Positions 15,461 to 24,401 of a stretch of DNA of 64,000 nt are shown one piece after another. Every line of letters starts with the position of its first letter. Positions within the stretch are counted from its first letter, which is position 1. Under the pieces are notes generated by a model, which searched no databases, was not told the origin of the DNA, and worked only from the letters and a program-made list of their open reading frames with translations. Origin of the DNA: Amycolatopsis orientalis DSM 43388 (GTDB taxonomy: Bacteria; Actinomycetota; Actinomycetes; Mycobacteriales; Pseudonocardiaceae); the NCBI RefSeq assembly GCF_000411975.1, contig NZ_ASXG01000021.1, forward strand, positions 62,001 to 126,000, in the 5' to 3' direction. Position numbers and translations under genes: made by a program.

Positions 15461-17167
15461 CTAGGAGCGACCTGCGCGGGGACGACCGGGGCGGCGGCCG
15501 TTGCCATTGCTACCGTGTGGCGGCTTCGCGGGGTGCTGGGAGTCCGCGGGTGCCTGCGAGTCCGAAGTGGACGCGGCGGGGCGTGGGGTCGGCTGGGGCA
15601 AGGCGGGGGCGGACGAGGCCGTGGGCGAAGGGGCGTCGGTCGGCGAGGCAGGTGAAGGTTGCGAAGGTGCTTCCGCCGGAGCAGGAGCAACTCCGGAAGG
15701 AGCAGCGGCTTCCTCCTCCTGGGAACCGAGGAAGCGCAATGCCTCCTGGACGGCCTCGTTGGTCGCTGCGATCCGGTCGGCGACCTTGGTGCGCAGGTCC
15801 AGGGCCAGGGTGCGCGATTCGGTGGCTTCGGTTTGCTTTTGGAGAGCGTCGGCGAGAGCGGTTTCCGCTTGTGCCTTCTTGACGGCGATCTCTTCCAAGG
15901 CTCGACGGTCGGCCTCGGCGCGGGCCTCGGCGGCGGCTGCTTCCGCGGCGGCGTCGGTTTCGGCTCGGACTCGGGCGGCTTCCTCGTCGGCGGCTTGGCG
16001 GGCGCCCTCGGCTGCGGCGTCCGCTTCCGCGCGGGCCCGGGCGGCGGCTTCGTCGGCTTCGGTGCGGGCGCGAAGGGCTTCGGCGTCCTTCTCGTCGCGG
16101 ATGCGACGGGCTTCGGCGTCGGCGGCTAGGCGAGCGTGCTGGGACTCGGCGTCTGCCTTGGCTCGGGCTTCGGCAGCGGCTTCGTCAGCCTGGGTACGGG
16201 CGAGCAGGGCGGCCTGATCCGCCTCGGCGCGGGCAGCCGCGGCAGCCTGGTCCGCCTCGGCGCGGGCGCGGTCGGCGGCTTCGGTGCGGGACGCGATCTC
16301 GGCGTCAGCGGCCGCGGTACGCGTGGCGATGTCCTCGTTCGCCGCCGTGGTGCGCGTGGCGATGTCCTCTTCAGCCGCGGCCAGGCGAGCGGCGATCTCC
16401 GCATCCGCCGCAGCCGTCCGCGTGGCGATGTCTTCATTAGCCGCCGCGGTACGGGTGGCGATGTCTTCATCAGCCGCCGCCGTACGAGCGGCGATGTCCG
16501 CGTCAGCGGCCGCCGTACGGGTGGCGATGTCCTCGTTGCCCGCCTTGATCCGGGCTTCCAAGTCCGCCAGGCGGGTCGCGATCTCCTCGTCCGCCGCGGC
16601 GGTACGAGTCGCGATGTCCGCTTCGGCGGCGGCGATCCGCGACTCCAGGTCCGCCTGTCGAGCGGTCAAATCCTTCTCCGCGGCCGCGATCCGGGCTTCC
16701 AGGGCCTCCGAGCGGGCGGCCAAGTCCGCATGGGTCTCGGCGAGCAGTCGCTGGCGTTCCGCTTCCGCTTCCTTGGCTGCTTTGTCCGCTGCCCGTTGGG
16801 TTTCGTGGGCGTAGCGGTCCGCTTCGGAGCGGGTTGAGCTCGCGTCCGCTTCCGCGGAGCGGCGCAGGTCGGCGATTTCCTCCTCCGCCAGCTGCACCAT
16901 CATCCGCACGCGCTCGGAGATCGCGCCGGCCCCGGCGGGGCTCGACGTGACGCGGACCAGCGCGGCCTTCGCCTCCGACAGTTCCGCCTGGGCGGTCGTG
17001 AGGGCTTTCGTGAGCTCGCCAGCGGTGGCCACCGCCTCGTCACGGCCGTGCGCGGTCGTCTTGAGTTCGCTGGTCAGCTGGGCGATGCGGGCGTCGACCT
17101 GGTGCGGGTCGTATCCCTTCCGGGTAACAGCAAAGGCGGGGTGCTGCGGCTTCTCGGGCGCGACCAT
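15461..17167 (-). CDS. DivIVA/FilP-like long coiled-coil protein with hendecad repeats
   Basis: The protein has 568 residues. The N-terminus has FAVTRKGYDPHQVDARIAQL (12-31), a DivIVA-like entry motif, then ISERVRMMVQLAEEEIADL. About residues 95-470 form a continuous Ala/Glu/Arg-rich coiled coil. Residues about 212-298 are eight 11-residue units of the type EDIATRTAAAD, a hendecad pattern that shows as a 33-bp periodicity in the DNA at 16270-16540. The last 90 residues are Pro/Ser/Ala-rich and end in a basic tail (GRRPGRPRAGRS). Actinobacterial proteins of this kind (Scy, FilP, Wag31 relatives) form filaments at cell poles or in the cytoplasm. A cytoskeletal or polar scaffold role is likely but inferred. 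Recombination among the repeats could change its length. Confidence 0.85.
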   Translation of the reverse strand: MVAPEKPQHPAFAVTRKGYDPHQVDARIAQLTSELKTTAHGRDEAVATAGELTKALTTAQAELSEAKAALVRVTSSPAGAGAISERVRMMVQLAEEEIADLRRSAEADASSTRSEADRYAHETQRAADKAAKEAEAERQRLLAETHADLAARSEALEARIAAAEKDLTARQADLESRIAAAEADIATRTAAADEEIATRLADLEARIKAGNEDIATRTAAADADIAARTAAADEDIATRTAAANEDIATRTAAADAEIAARLAAAEEDIATRTTAANEDIATRTAAADAEIASRTEAADRARAEADQAAAAARAEADQAALLARTQADEAAAEARAKADAESQHARLAADAEARRIRDEKDAEALRARTEADEAAARARAEADAAAEGARQAADEEAARVRAETDAAAEAAAAEARAEADRRALEEIAVKKAQAETALADALQKQTEATESRTLALDLRTKVADRIAATNEAVQEALRFLGSQEEEAAAPSGVAPAPAEAPSQPSPASPTDAPSPTASSAPALPQPTPRPAASTSDSQAPADSQHPAKPPHGSNGNGRRPGRPRAGRS

Positions 17168-17296
17168 CGGGCCACCTTAGTGAGCGAGGCACCTGCGGCA
17201 CGTACCGCCAAACGGCTGTATTACGAAGCGCGAAACCCGACGTCACGCATGGCATCCTGTCCCCTCGACGTACCGGGCCGGCGAACGGGGCAGAGC

Positions 17297-18526
17297 ATGG
17301 ACCTTTCCGCCATCGCCGCCGACCTGGCCGCGCACTGGCACGTGTACGCGACCATGCCGTTCATCGCCGCGCTCATCGGCTACCTGACCAAACGCGTCGC
17401 GATCGAGATGATGTTCCGGCCGCTCGAGTTCCGCGGCATCCGGCCGTTCCTCGGCTGGCAGGGCGTCATCCCGGCCAACGCCCGGCGGATGGCCACCACC
17501 GCGGTCGACCTGCTCACCAAAAACCTGCTCGACCCGCGCGAGGTATTCGCCCGGCTCGATCCGGAGGAAATGGTCGCGCAGCTGGAAGAACCGCTGCTGA
17601 AGGCGGTCGACGAGGTCACCCGCGAGGTATTCGAGACGTACCAGCCGCGGTTGTGGGAAATGCTGCCCGCCCGCGCTCAGCAGCTGCTGGTGGACCGCGT
17701 CCGCGCGCAGGCGCCCGTGGTCGTGAAGCGGCTGATGCGGGAAGTGGCGTCGAATGTGGACGAAGTGCTCGACGTCAACGACATGCTGATCAACGCCATG
17801 GTCCGGGACAAATCGCTCACCTGCCGGCTGATCCGCGAGGTCGCCGCGCCGGAGTTCCGGTTCATCGCGCGCAGCGGGATCGGCTTCGGGTTCGTGATCG
17901 GACTCGTCCAGCTCATCGCGTGGGCGCTGACGAAACAACCGGTGATCATGCCGGTCTTCGGTTTCGTCACGGGCTTCGTCACGGACTGGCTCGCGCTCAA
18001 AATGATCTTCTACCCGCGGCAGCCGCGCCGGTTCCTGTTCTTCACCTGGCAGGGCATGTTCCAGAAACGCCGGGCTCAGGTCGCCGCGGATTACGGCGCG
18101 TTGATCGCGGAGGAGGTCCTCACCGCGGGGAACGTGCTGGAAGCCATCCTCACCGGACCGCGGGCGGACAAGCTGTTCGCGCTCGTCACGCGGGAAGTCC
18201 AGCGGACCGTCGACGCGCAGGCCGGGCTGGCGAAACCGCTGGTCGCGCTGACCGTCGGCGGGCGTGAGTACCAGCGGATGAAGCAGGCCGCCGCGGAGAA
18301 GGCCATCGCGTATCTGCCGGAGACCGTCAAGTACGTCGAGAGTTACGCGACCGACGCGCTCGACGTCCGCAACACCGTCGTCGACAAGATGCAGCAGCTG
18401 ACCCCGCTGGAATTCGAGGGCATTCTCCGGCCGGCGTTCAAACAGGACGAGTGGAAGCTGATCGCGGTCGGCGCGGTGATCGGCGGGCTCGTCGGCGAAC
18501 TGCAGGTGCTGCTCCTCCTCCACTGA
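17297..18526 (+). CDS. DUF445 membrane protein 1
   Basis: This 409-residue DUF445-family protein is the first of three in tandem. Hydrophobic segments are at the N-terminus (ATMPFIAALIGYLTKRVAIEM), in the middle (FVIGLVQLIAWALTKQPVI and the following VFGFVTGFVTDWLALKMIF) and at the C-terminus (AVGAVIGGLVGELQVLLLL). A motif of the form GxxTxxxAxxMxFxP occurs twice, near residue 25 and near residue 235, so the family is internally repeated. ATG 17297 was chosen because the other two copies start at the same point relative to the first segment. Function is unknown; these are predicted inner-membrane proteins. Confidence 0.88.
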   Translation: MDLSAIAADLAAHWHVYATMPFIAALIGYLTKRVAIEMMFRPLEFRGIRPFLGWQGVIPANARRMATTAVDLLTKNLLDPREVFARLDPEEMVAQLEEPLLKAVDEVTREVFETYQPRLWEMLPARAQQLLVDRVRAQAPVVVKRLMREVASNVDEVLDVNDMLINAMVRDKSLTCRLIREVAAPEFRFIARSGIGFGFVIGLVQLIAWALTKQPVIMPVFGFVTGFVTDWLALKMIFYPRQPRRFLFFTWQGMFQKRRAQVAADYGALIAEEVLTAGNVLEAILTGPRADKLFALVTREVQRTVDAQAGLAKPLVALTVGGREYQRMKQAAAEKAIAYLPETVKYVESYATDALDVRNTVVDKMQQLTPLEFEGILRPAFKQDEWKLIAVGAVIGGLVGELQVLLLLH

Positions 18527-18571
18527 CGCGCGCGGGTTACCGTTCCGGTGAGCGACACGGAGGGGACACGC

Positions 18572-19786
18572 GTGCACACTTTCGCCGAGCACTGGCCGGT
18601 GTACGTCTCCATGCCGTTCATCGCGGCGCTCATCGGCTACGTCACCAAGCGCGTCGCCATCGAGATGATGTTCCGGCCGCTCGAATTCGTCGGCATCCGC
18701 CCGTTCCTCGGCTGGCAGGGCGTGCTGCCCGCGAACGCCGAGCGGATGGCGACGACCGCGACCGAAATGCTCACCACCAACCTCGTCGATCCGCAGGAGA
18801 TCTTCGCCCGGCTCGACCCGGCACAGGTCGCGAAGGAGATCGAACAGCCGCTGCTGCGCGTGGTCGAGGACGTCACCCGCGAGGTGATGGAGACCTACCA
18901 GCCGCGGCTGTGGGAAATGCTGCCGTCCGGCGCGCAGCAACTGCTGCTGAAGCGCGTGCAGGCCGAGGCGCCGCGGGCGATCACGAAGATCATGCGCGAG
19001 ATCTCCCAGAACATCGAGGACGTGCTCGACCTCAAGCACATGGTCGTCACGAACCTGGTGCGCGACAAGGCTTTGCTGAACCGGCTGATCCGCGACATCT
19101 CGCGGCCGGAAATGCGGTTCATCGCCCGCTCGGGCATCTGGTTCGGGTTCATTCTCGGCTGCGTGCAGCTGCTGGTCTGGTCGCTGACGAGATCGCCGAT
19201 CGTGCTGCCGCTGTTCGGCCTCGGGATCGGCTGGCTGACCGACTGGCTCGCGCTCAAGATGATCTTCCTGCCGCGCGAGCCGAAACAGTTCTTCGGCTTC
19301 TACAACTGGCAGGGCGTGTTCCAGAAGCGCCGCGACGAGGTGGCCGCCGACTACGGCGACATGATCGCGCGCGAGATCATCACCGTGCCGAATCTGCTGG
19401 AAGCCGTGCTGCGCGGGCCGAAATCGGACCGGTTGTTCTCGCTGATCAGCCGCGAGGTGCAGAAGACGATCGACGCGCAGGCCAGCGTCGTGAAGCCGTT
19501 CGTGGCGATCGCGGTGGGCACGAAACGGTTCCAGGAGATGAAGCAGGTCGCCGCCGCGAAAGCCGCCGAGCGGGTGCCGGACACCATCCGGCACGCGGAG
19601 ACGTACGCGGTCAACGCGCTCGACGTCCGCAACACGATCGTGGACCGGATGCGCCGGCTCAGCCCGCTCGAGTTCGAGCAGTTGCTGCGGCCCGCGTTCC
19701 GGCAGGACGAATGGAAGCTGATCGCGGTCGGCGCGGTGATCGGCGGGCTGGTCGGCGAACTGCAGGCGTTGCTTCTGCTCGGCTAG
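18572..19786 (+). CDS. DUF445 membrane protein 2
   Basis: This is the second tandem DUF445 paralogue, 404 residues, with the same segment layout as its neighbours. It shares long identical stretches with copy 3 (YVSMPF, ALIGYVTKRVAIEMMFRPLE, FVGIRPFLGWQGV) and ends in AVGAVIGGLVGELQALLLLG. I prefer GTG 18572, which has GGAGGGG six bases upstream; the GTG at 18548 has no ribosome site. The gene lies 45 bp after copy 1 and 46 bp before copy 3, so the three are probably co-transcribed. Function is unknown. Confidence 0.88.
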   Translation: MHTFAEHWPVYVSMPFIAALIGYVTKRVAIEMMFRPLEFVGIRPFLGWQGVLPANAERMATTATEMLTTNLVDPQEIFARLDPAQVAKEIEQPLLRVVEDVTREVMETYQPRLWEMLPSGAQQLLLKRVQAEAPRAITKIMREISQNIEDVLDLKHMVVTNLVRDKALLNRLIRDISRPEMRFIARSGIWFGFILGCVQLLVWSLTRSPIVLPLFGLGIGWLTDWLALKMIFLPREPKQFFGFYNWQGVFQKRRDEVAADYGDMIAREIITVPNLLEAVLRGPKSDRLFSLISREVQKTIDAQASVVKPFVAIAVGTKRFQEMKQVAAAKAAERVPDTIRHAETYAVNALDVRNTIVDRMRRLSPLEFEQLLRPAFRQDEWKLIAVGAVIGGLVGELQALLLLG

Positions 19787-19832
19787 CGGGGCGCGCGATA
19801 CGGTTTCCTTCCGGAACGGGGAGGGAGGCCCG

Positions 19833-21056
19833 GTGAACGCGGTGCTGGACGATCTCGCGCGGCACTGGCCGGTGTACGTCTCGATGCCGTTCGTCGCCGC
19901 GCTGATCGGCTACGTCACCAAGCGCGTCGCCATCGAGATGATGTTCCGGCCGCTCGAATTCGTCGGCATCCGTCCGTTCCTCGGCTGGCAGGGCGTGGTG
20001 CCGAAGCACGGCGGCCGGATGGCCGCGATCGCGACCGACCTGCTCACCGCGAACCTGCTCGACATCAAAGAGGTCTTCGCCCGCGTCGACCCCGTGCTCA
20101 TCACCCGGGAACTCGAACAGCCGCTGCTGCGCGCGGTCGACGGGATCGCCCGCGACGTGCTCGAACAGCATCATCCGCGGTTGTGGGAGGTCATGCCCAC
20201 GCTCGCCCAGGAACTGCTGATCAAACAGGTGCAGGCCAGCGCGCCGCAGCTGGTGCGGGAGTTCCTGGACGAGGTCCGCGACAACCTGGACGAGGTCCTC
20301 GACGTCCGGCACATGACCGTCGAACGGCTCACTCGCGACCGGGCGCTGCTGGTGCGGCTGATCCGCGAAACGTCCCGGCCGGAGATGACGTTCATCGCGC
20401 GCGCCGGGATCGTCTTCGGCTTCGTGCTCGGTCTCATCCAGACGCTCGTGTGGGCGCTGACCCACCAGCCGCTGGTGCTGCCGATTTTCGGCGGGGCGAT
20501 CGGGTTGTTCACCGACTGGCTCGCGATCAAGATGATCTTCCTGCCGCGCGAGCCGGTGCGGCTGGGCCGGGTCGTTCTGCAGGGCAAGTTCCAGCGGCGG
20601 CGCGCCGAGGTGGCCCGGCAGTACGGGGAACTAGTCGCCAATGAGGTGTTGACCGTCCCCAATCTGCTTGACGCCCTGCTGCGCGGCCCGAAGTCGGACC
20701 GGCTCGTCGCGATGGTCGAACGGGCCGTCGGGCACGCGGTGGACGCGCAGGTCAGCGCCGCGAAACCGGTGGTCGCGCTCGCTGTCGGGACGCAGCGGCT
20801 GCAGGAGATGAAGCACGCCGCGGCGCAGCGCGCGCTGGCTGAGATGCCGCTGACCGCCCGCTACGCGGAGGGGTACCTGACCGAGGCGATGGACGTGGCG
20901 AAGATGGTGGAGCAGCGGATGCTCGCGCTGACGCCGCTGGAGTTCGAGGGCCTGCTGCGGCCGGCCTTCCGGCAGGACGAATGGAAGCTGATCGCGGTCG
21001 GCGGCGTGATCGGGTTCCTCGTCGGCGAGCTGCAAGTCCTCCTCATGCTCGGCTGA
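19833..21056 (+). CDS. DUF445 membrane protein 3
   Basis: This is the third tandem DUF445 paralogue, 407 residues. The GTG start is set by GGGAGGGAGG a few bases upstream. The N-terminal and central membrane segments and the C-terminal GGVIGFLVGELQVLLMLG match copies 1 and 2, while the middle helical region (about 60-200) is more diverged. That pattern suggests the ends are under the strongest constraint. It is followed 53 bp later by the AlgX-like gene on the same strand. Function is unknown. Confidence 0.88.
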   Translation: MNAVLDDLARHWPVYVSMPFVAALIGYVTKRVAIEMMFRPLEFVGIRPFLGWQGVVPKHGGRMAAIATDLLTANLLDIKEVFARVDPVLITRELEQPLLRAVDGIARDVLEQHHPRLWEVMPTLAQELLIKQVQASAPQLVREFLDEVRDNLDEVLDVRHMTVERLTRDRALLVRLIRETSRPEMTFIARAGIVFGFVLGLIQTLVWALTHQPLVLPIFGGAIGLFTDWLAIKMIFLPREPVRLGRVVLQGKFQRRRAEVARQYGELVANEVLTVPNLLDALLRGPKSDRLVAMVERAVGHAVDAQVSAAKPVVALAVGTQRLQEMKHAAAQRALAEMPLTARYAEGYLTEAMDVAKMVEQRMLALTPLEFEGLLRPAFRQDEWKLIAVGGVIGFLVGELQVLLMLG

Positions 21057-21096
21057 CTTTTCGGCGGTAGTTCGCGCCGGGCTCACTCGAACTGGC

Positions 21097-21112
21097 TAAT
21101 CTCTGGAACGTG
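21097..21112 (+). promoter_or_regulatory. Possible leaderless promoter of the AlgX-like gene
   Basis: TAATCT (21097-21102) fits the -10 pattern and stands seven bases before GTG 21110, with no ribosome site between. The same geometry is seen at several other genes in the window. A -35 is not clear. Confidence 0.4.
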
Positions 21113-22426
21113 TCCGAGCCACCGCAGCTGCCCGCAGTCCACGAGGCCTACCTGCCCCGCGAGCACGCGCTGCATCGCCCGCGGCACGGCAAGAGGCAGC
21201 TGACCGCGCTGGTCAGCGCCCTGTTGTTCTTCGCGACGCCGACCCTGCTGTGGGTCGTCGGGGTCCGGCCGAGCGAGATCGAAAACCACAAGCTCGCCGG
21301 ATTCCCCAGCCTCGGCGAGGGGTTCGGGTTCTTCACCAACCTGCCCAAATGGGCGACCGATCAGCTGTCGTTCCGGGCCGGCGCGATCAACGCGGCGAAC
21401 GGGATCAGCGAGGGCGTCTTCGGCGAGGCCGCGCCGCTCGACCAGGGTTCCGCGTCGAACACCGGCCCGATCCCGGCCCCGCCGCTGCAGCAGCCGGGCG
21501 CGCCGAACGCCGGTCCGTCGGCGCCGAGCGGACCGGGTTCCAGCCAGGCCGGATACCGCAAGGTCGTCCAGGGCACCGACGGCTGGCTGTACTACGGCTA
21601 CGACTCCGAAGCGAAGTGCACGCCGACCCAGGACATCGACACCACGATGAAGCGGATCGACGAACTGCGCGCGGCGGTCGAGGCGTCCGGGCGGAAGTTC
21701 GTGTTCGTGGTGACGCCGGACAAGACGACGATGGTCCCGCAGTTCCTGCCCGCGAGCTACCCGGGCAAGGAATGTTCGCAGGCCGCCGCGCCGAACGACT
21801 GGTACAAGATCACCACCGAAGGCCACTCGCTCGACCTGCGCCCGCAGCTCGCCGCCGAGGCCGCCCGGGTCGGCCACCCGATCTACGCCCCCAACGACAC
21901 GCACTGGCGCGACGAAGGCGGTCTCGTCCTGACCCGCGCACTCGCCGACACGATCAAACCGGGCACGACGAGCACCTGGCTGAGCGCCCCGGACGGCCAG
22001 TACGACGCGGTCGCGGACCTGCCGCTGCTGCTCGGGCAGACCGGCGTCAAGACGAACACCCGCTACGACCTGCGCCCGGACGGCGTCACCGACCGCGCGG
22101 GCGACTTCCTCGGCAACATCGACCAGCCGGTGCACCGCTCGGCCCCGCCGATCGTCGGCACGATCGACCAGCCGACCCTGGTCTACGGCGACTCGTTCAG
22201 CCTCGCCTCGTCGCGGTATCTGGAGGCGGCGTTCACGAATCTCACGTATCTGGCGTACTCGACGGACAAGACGCCGCAGTCGCAGGCGGTGGACCAGTTC
22301 GTGAACTCGCACGTGGTGGTGCTGCAGGCGGTGGAGCGGAATGTCGCCGGCGGGCTGGTGCCGTTCACCGACGAAGGGTTTATCGCTGCGGTGAAGTCGG
22401 CGTTGGCGCAGCACCCGATTCGGTAG
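21110..22426 (+). CDS. AlgX/AlgJ-like SGNH-type acetyltransferase, membrane anchored
   Basis: The protein has 438 residues. A basic cytoplasmic N-terminus is followed by one membrane segment (about 31-51, LTALVSALLFFATPTLLWVV). A Pro/Gly/Ser-rich linker (about 115-150) leads to an extracytoplasmic AlgX-like domain. Catalytic-site signatures are NDTHWRDEGG (Asp and His) and VYGDSFSLASSRYL (Ser). AlgX and AlgJ proteins accept acetyl groups from the MBOAT AlgI and pass them to polysaccharide. The likely partner is the MBOAT protein at 1805-3238, although the genes are far apart. Its last 47 bp overlap the 3' end of the convergent HxlR gene. Confidence 0.85.
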   Translation: MSEPPQLPAVHEAYLPREHALHRPRHGKRQLTALVSALLFFATPTLLWVVGVRPSEIENHKLAGFPSLGEGFGFFTNLPKWATDQLSFRAGAINAANGISEGVFGEAAPLDQGSASNTGPIPAPPLQQPGAPNAGPSAPSGPGSSQAGYRKVVQGTDGWLYYGYDSEAKCTPTQDIDTTMKRIDELRAAVEASGRKFVFVVTPDKTTMVPQFLPASYPGKECSQAAAPNDWYKITTEGHSLDLRPQLAAEAARVGHPIYAPNDTHWRDEGGLVLTRALADTIKPGTTSTWLSAPDGQYDAVADLPLLLGQTGVKTNTRYDLRPDGVTDRAGDFLGNIDQPVHRSAPPIVGTIDQPTLVYGDSFSLASSRYLEAAFTNLTYLAYSTDKTPQSQAVDQFVNSHVVVLQAVERNVAGGLVPFTDEGFIAAVKSALAQHPIR

Positions 22427-22775
22427 CCGGGTGGGCTTGGCGGTGTGCCAGGAGTTCGGCCAGGCGCTGATCGCTCCACTCGCGCATCGCGTCGATCACC
22501 GGCAGGAGGCTGCGGCCGAGGTCGGTCAGCTCGTATGTGACGTGCGGCGGATTGGCCTGATGGTCGGTGCGGGTGACGAGGCCGTCGCACATCATGTCGC
22601 GCAGCGTTTCGGTCAGGACTTTGGCGCTGCGGATGCCGAGGGTTTGCCGGAGCTCGCCGAAGCGCCGTGGCCCGTCCAGCAACGCGACGACGACCATTCC
22701 GGTCCACTTCCCGCCGACGTGGAAAGGGAAAGCGGCCATCGGGCACGCCGGATCCATCCGGGCTTCGGCAGTCAT
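22380..22775 (-). CDS. HxlR-family transcriptional regulator
   Basis: This 131-residue winged-helix HxlR protein has the conserved cysteine in DPACPM near the N-terminus, which acts as a redox or electrophile sensor in several relatives. The DNA-binding core FGELRQTLGIRSAKVLTETLRDM and wing PPHVTYELTDLGRSL follow. ATG 22775 was chosen because the family starts shortly before that cysteine; the open frame upstream reads the neighbouring gene in antisense. It diverges from a reductase-like gene 58 bp away, the usual HxlR arrangement, and its 3' end overlaps the AlgX-like gene by 47 bp. It probably regulates the divergent gene. Confidence 0.92.
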   Translation of the reverse strand: MTAEARMDPACPMAAFPFHVGGKWTGMVVVALLDGPRRFGELRQTLGIRSAKVLTETLRDMMCDGLVTRTDHQANPPHVTYELTDLGRSLLPVIDAMREWSDQRLAELLAHRQAHPATESGAAPTPTSPQR

Positions 22776-22833
22776 CCCCGCCAGCCTCCGGTTTCGTTGA
22801 AGTAACCAGTTTCCCGTCGATACCGTCCAGCTC

Positions 22834-23517
22834 ATGATGCCCGAACAGCGCACCGGTCCGATCGTGGTTTTCGGTGCGGGCGGCCGAGCCGGGCTTGCCG
22901 TCGCAGCCGAGGCGCTGCGTCGCCGACGCCCGGTGATCGGAGTGGTTCGCGACCCCGCCAGGCACGAAAAGCTGGCTTCGCTTGGGGAGGAGGTCACCGT
23001 CGTCGCGGGAGATCTGACCAACCCGGACAGCCTCATGAGCCTGCCGGGCGAGGTCGCGGCGTTGGTGAACGCGGTGACACCGTTTACCGCGCCGCCCGAA
23101 TCCTTCGACGACTTCGACCCCGACTACTACGTGCGCTTGGCGGAGAACCTCGTGCGGGCCGCCCGGGGATCCAGAGTGCTCGAAATCGGGCTCGCCGCGA
23201 CGCTCCGCACCGGCAGCGGCCGAGTGTTCGAAGACCCGGCAGCCTTCCCCGCTTTCTTGCGCCCCTTCGCCGAGGCGCGGATGAAGGGCCTAGCCGCCTG
23301 GCACGCGCAGCCCGCGGAGGTGGACTGGCTGGTCCTAACCCCGCCGCCAGGGTTGTCACTCGAAGCGCCGGCGACCGGCGAGTATCGGCTCGGGGCAGAC
23401 GTGCTCGATGCTCGCTCGGCGAACACCCCACTGTCCTATGCGGACCTCGCGACAGCCGTCCTCGACCAGATCGAGAAGCCCACCGTGTCTCGCCGGCAGG
23501 CGAGCGTGTACCGCTAG
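22834..23517 (+). CDS. NAD(P)-binding NmrA/SDR-like protein
   Basis: This 227-residue protein has a Rossmann fold with the dinucleotide motif VFGAGGRAGLAVAAEAL (13-29) and VVAGDLTNPDSL. It resembles the atypical SDR/NmrA group that includes flavin reductase-like and quinone reductase-like proteins. It diverges from the HxlR regulator, and such pairs usually respond to quinones or other electrophiles. The stop overlaps that of the convergent znuB gene; the self-complementary CTAG supplies TAG to both strands. The precise reaction is unknown. Confidence 0.85.
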   Translation: MMPEQRTGPIVVFGAGGRAGLAVAAEALRRRRPVIGVVRDPARHEKLASLGEEVTVVAGDLTNPDSLMSLPGEVAALVNAVTPFTAPPESFDDFDPDYYVRLAENLVRAARGSRVLEIGLAATLRTGSGRVFEDPAAFPAFLRPFAEARMKGLAAWHAQPAEVDWLVLTPPPGLSLEAPATGEYRLGADVLDARSANTPLSYADLATAVLDQIEKPTVSRRQASVYR

Positions 23518-24389
23518 CCGACCGGAACCGGGGCGGCTTCCACCGGACTGGTCCGCACCCCGCGCCGACGGTCGCGGACCCACGCGATCACCCGGCACAC
23601 CAGGTAGATCAAGAACGAAATCGAAGTCACGAACGCGCTCACCGGCAGTCCCGGGGCCAGCGACAACACGATTCCGCCCAGCGCGGCGACCTCCGCGAAC
23701 ACGATCGACAACACCGTGGCGCGCACCGGGCTTGCCGTCACCCGGGCAGCCGCCGCGGCGGGGGTCACCATCAACGCAACCACCAGCAGCGACCCGACCA
23801 CCTGCACGCTCAACGCCGTCGCGACGCCGACCAACAGGGAAAACAGCACCGTCAGCGTCTTGACCGGGACGCCGCGCGCCTCGGCTACCGCGCGGTCGAC
23901 GCTGGCGAACAGCAGCGGCCGGTAGATCAGCGCCAGCACGGCCAGCACCGCCGCCGCCGCGATCGCCAGCGCGGTCAGGTTCGTGCTGTCCACCGTGATG
24001 ATCTGGCCGGTGAGGATGCCGAACTTGTTCGCTGACCGTCCTTTGTAGAACGACAGCAGCAGCACACCCATGCCCAGCCCGAAGGACAGGATCACGCCGA
24101 TCACCGAATCGCGGTCGGCGTCGCGGATCCCCAGGATTCCCAGCAGCAGCGCGGCGGCGACCGCGCCGGCCAGTGCGCCGTATTCCACGCCGACGCCCAG
24201 CAGCAGCGCGCCGGCCGCACCGGTGAAGGCCAGTTCGGACGTGCCGTGCACCGCGAACGACATGCGGCGCATCACGATCAGCGGACCGAGCACGCCGGCC
24301 AGCAAGCCGAGCACCGCGGCCGCGATCAAGGCGATGCGGACGCTGTCGAGTTCCGTGATCAGCTCCCACGTCTTGGCGAAGTCGAACAT
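23514..24389 (-). CDS. znuB: Zinc ABC transporter permease
   Basis: This is an ABC-3 family permease of about 291 residues with roughly eight hydrophobic segments. Family-typical stretches are GPLIVMRRMSFAVHGTSELAFTGAAGA, VDSTNLTALAIA and VVGSLLVVALMVTPAAAAARV. It is the membrane part of the high-affinity metal importer with ZnuC and ZnuA. ATG 24389 is used; a TTG nine bases upstream at 24398 is an alternative. The start lies about 12 bp after the znuC stop, so the three genes form one operon in the order A-C-B. Metal specificity for zinc is inferred from the Zur-like box before znuA. Confidence 0.93.
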   Translation of the reverse strand: MFDFAKTWELITELDSVRIALIAAAVLGLLAGVLGPLIVMRRMSFAVHGTSELAFTGAAGALLLGVGVEYGALAGAVAAALLLGILGIRDADRDSVIGVILSFGLGMGVLLLSFYKGRSANKFGILTGQIITVDSTNLTALAIAAAAVLAVLALIYRPLLFASVDRAVAEARGVPVKTLTVLFSLLVGVATALSVQVVGSLLVVALMVTPAAAAARVTASPVRATVLSIVFAEVAALGGIVLSLAPGLPVSAFVTSISFLIYLVCRVIAWVRDRRRGVRTSPVEAAPVPVG

Positions 24390-24401
24390 GCCGTCCAAGG
24401 C

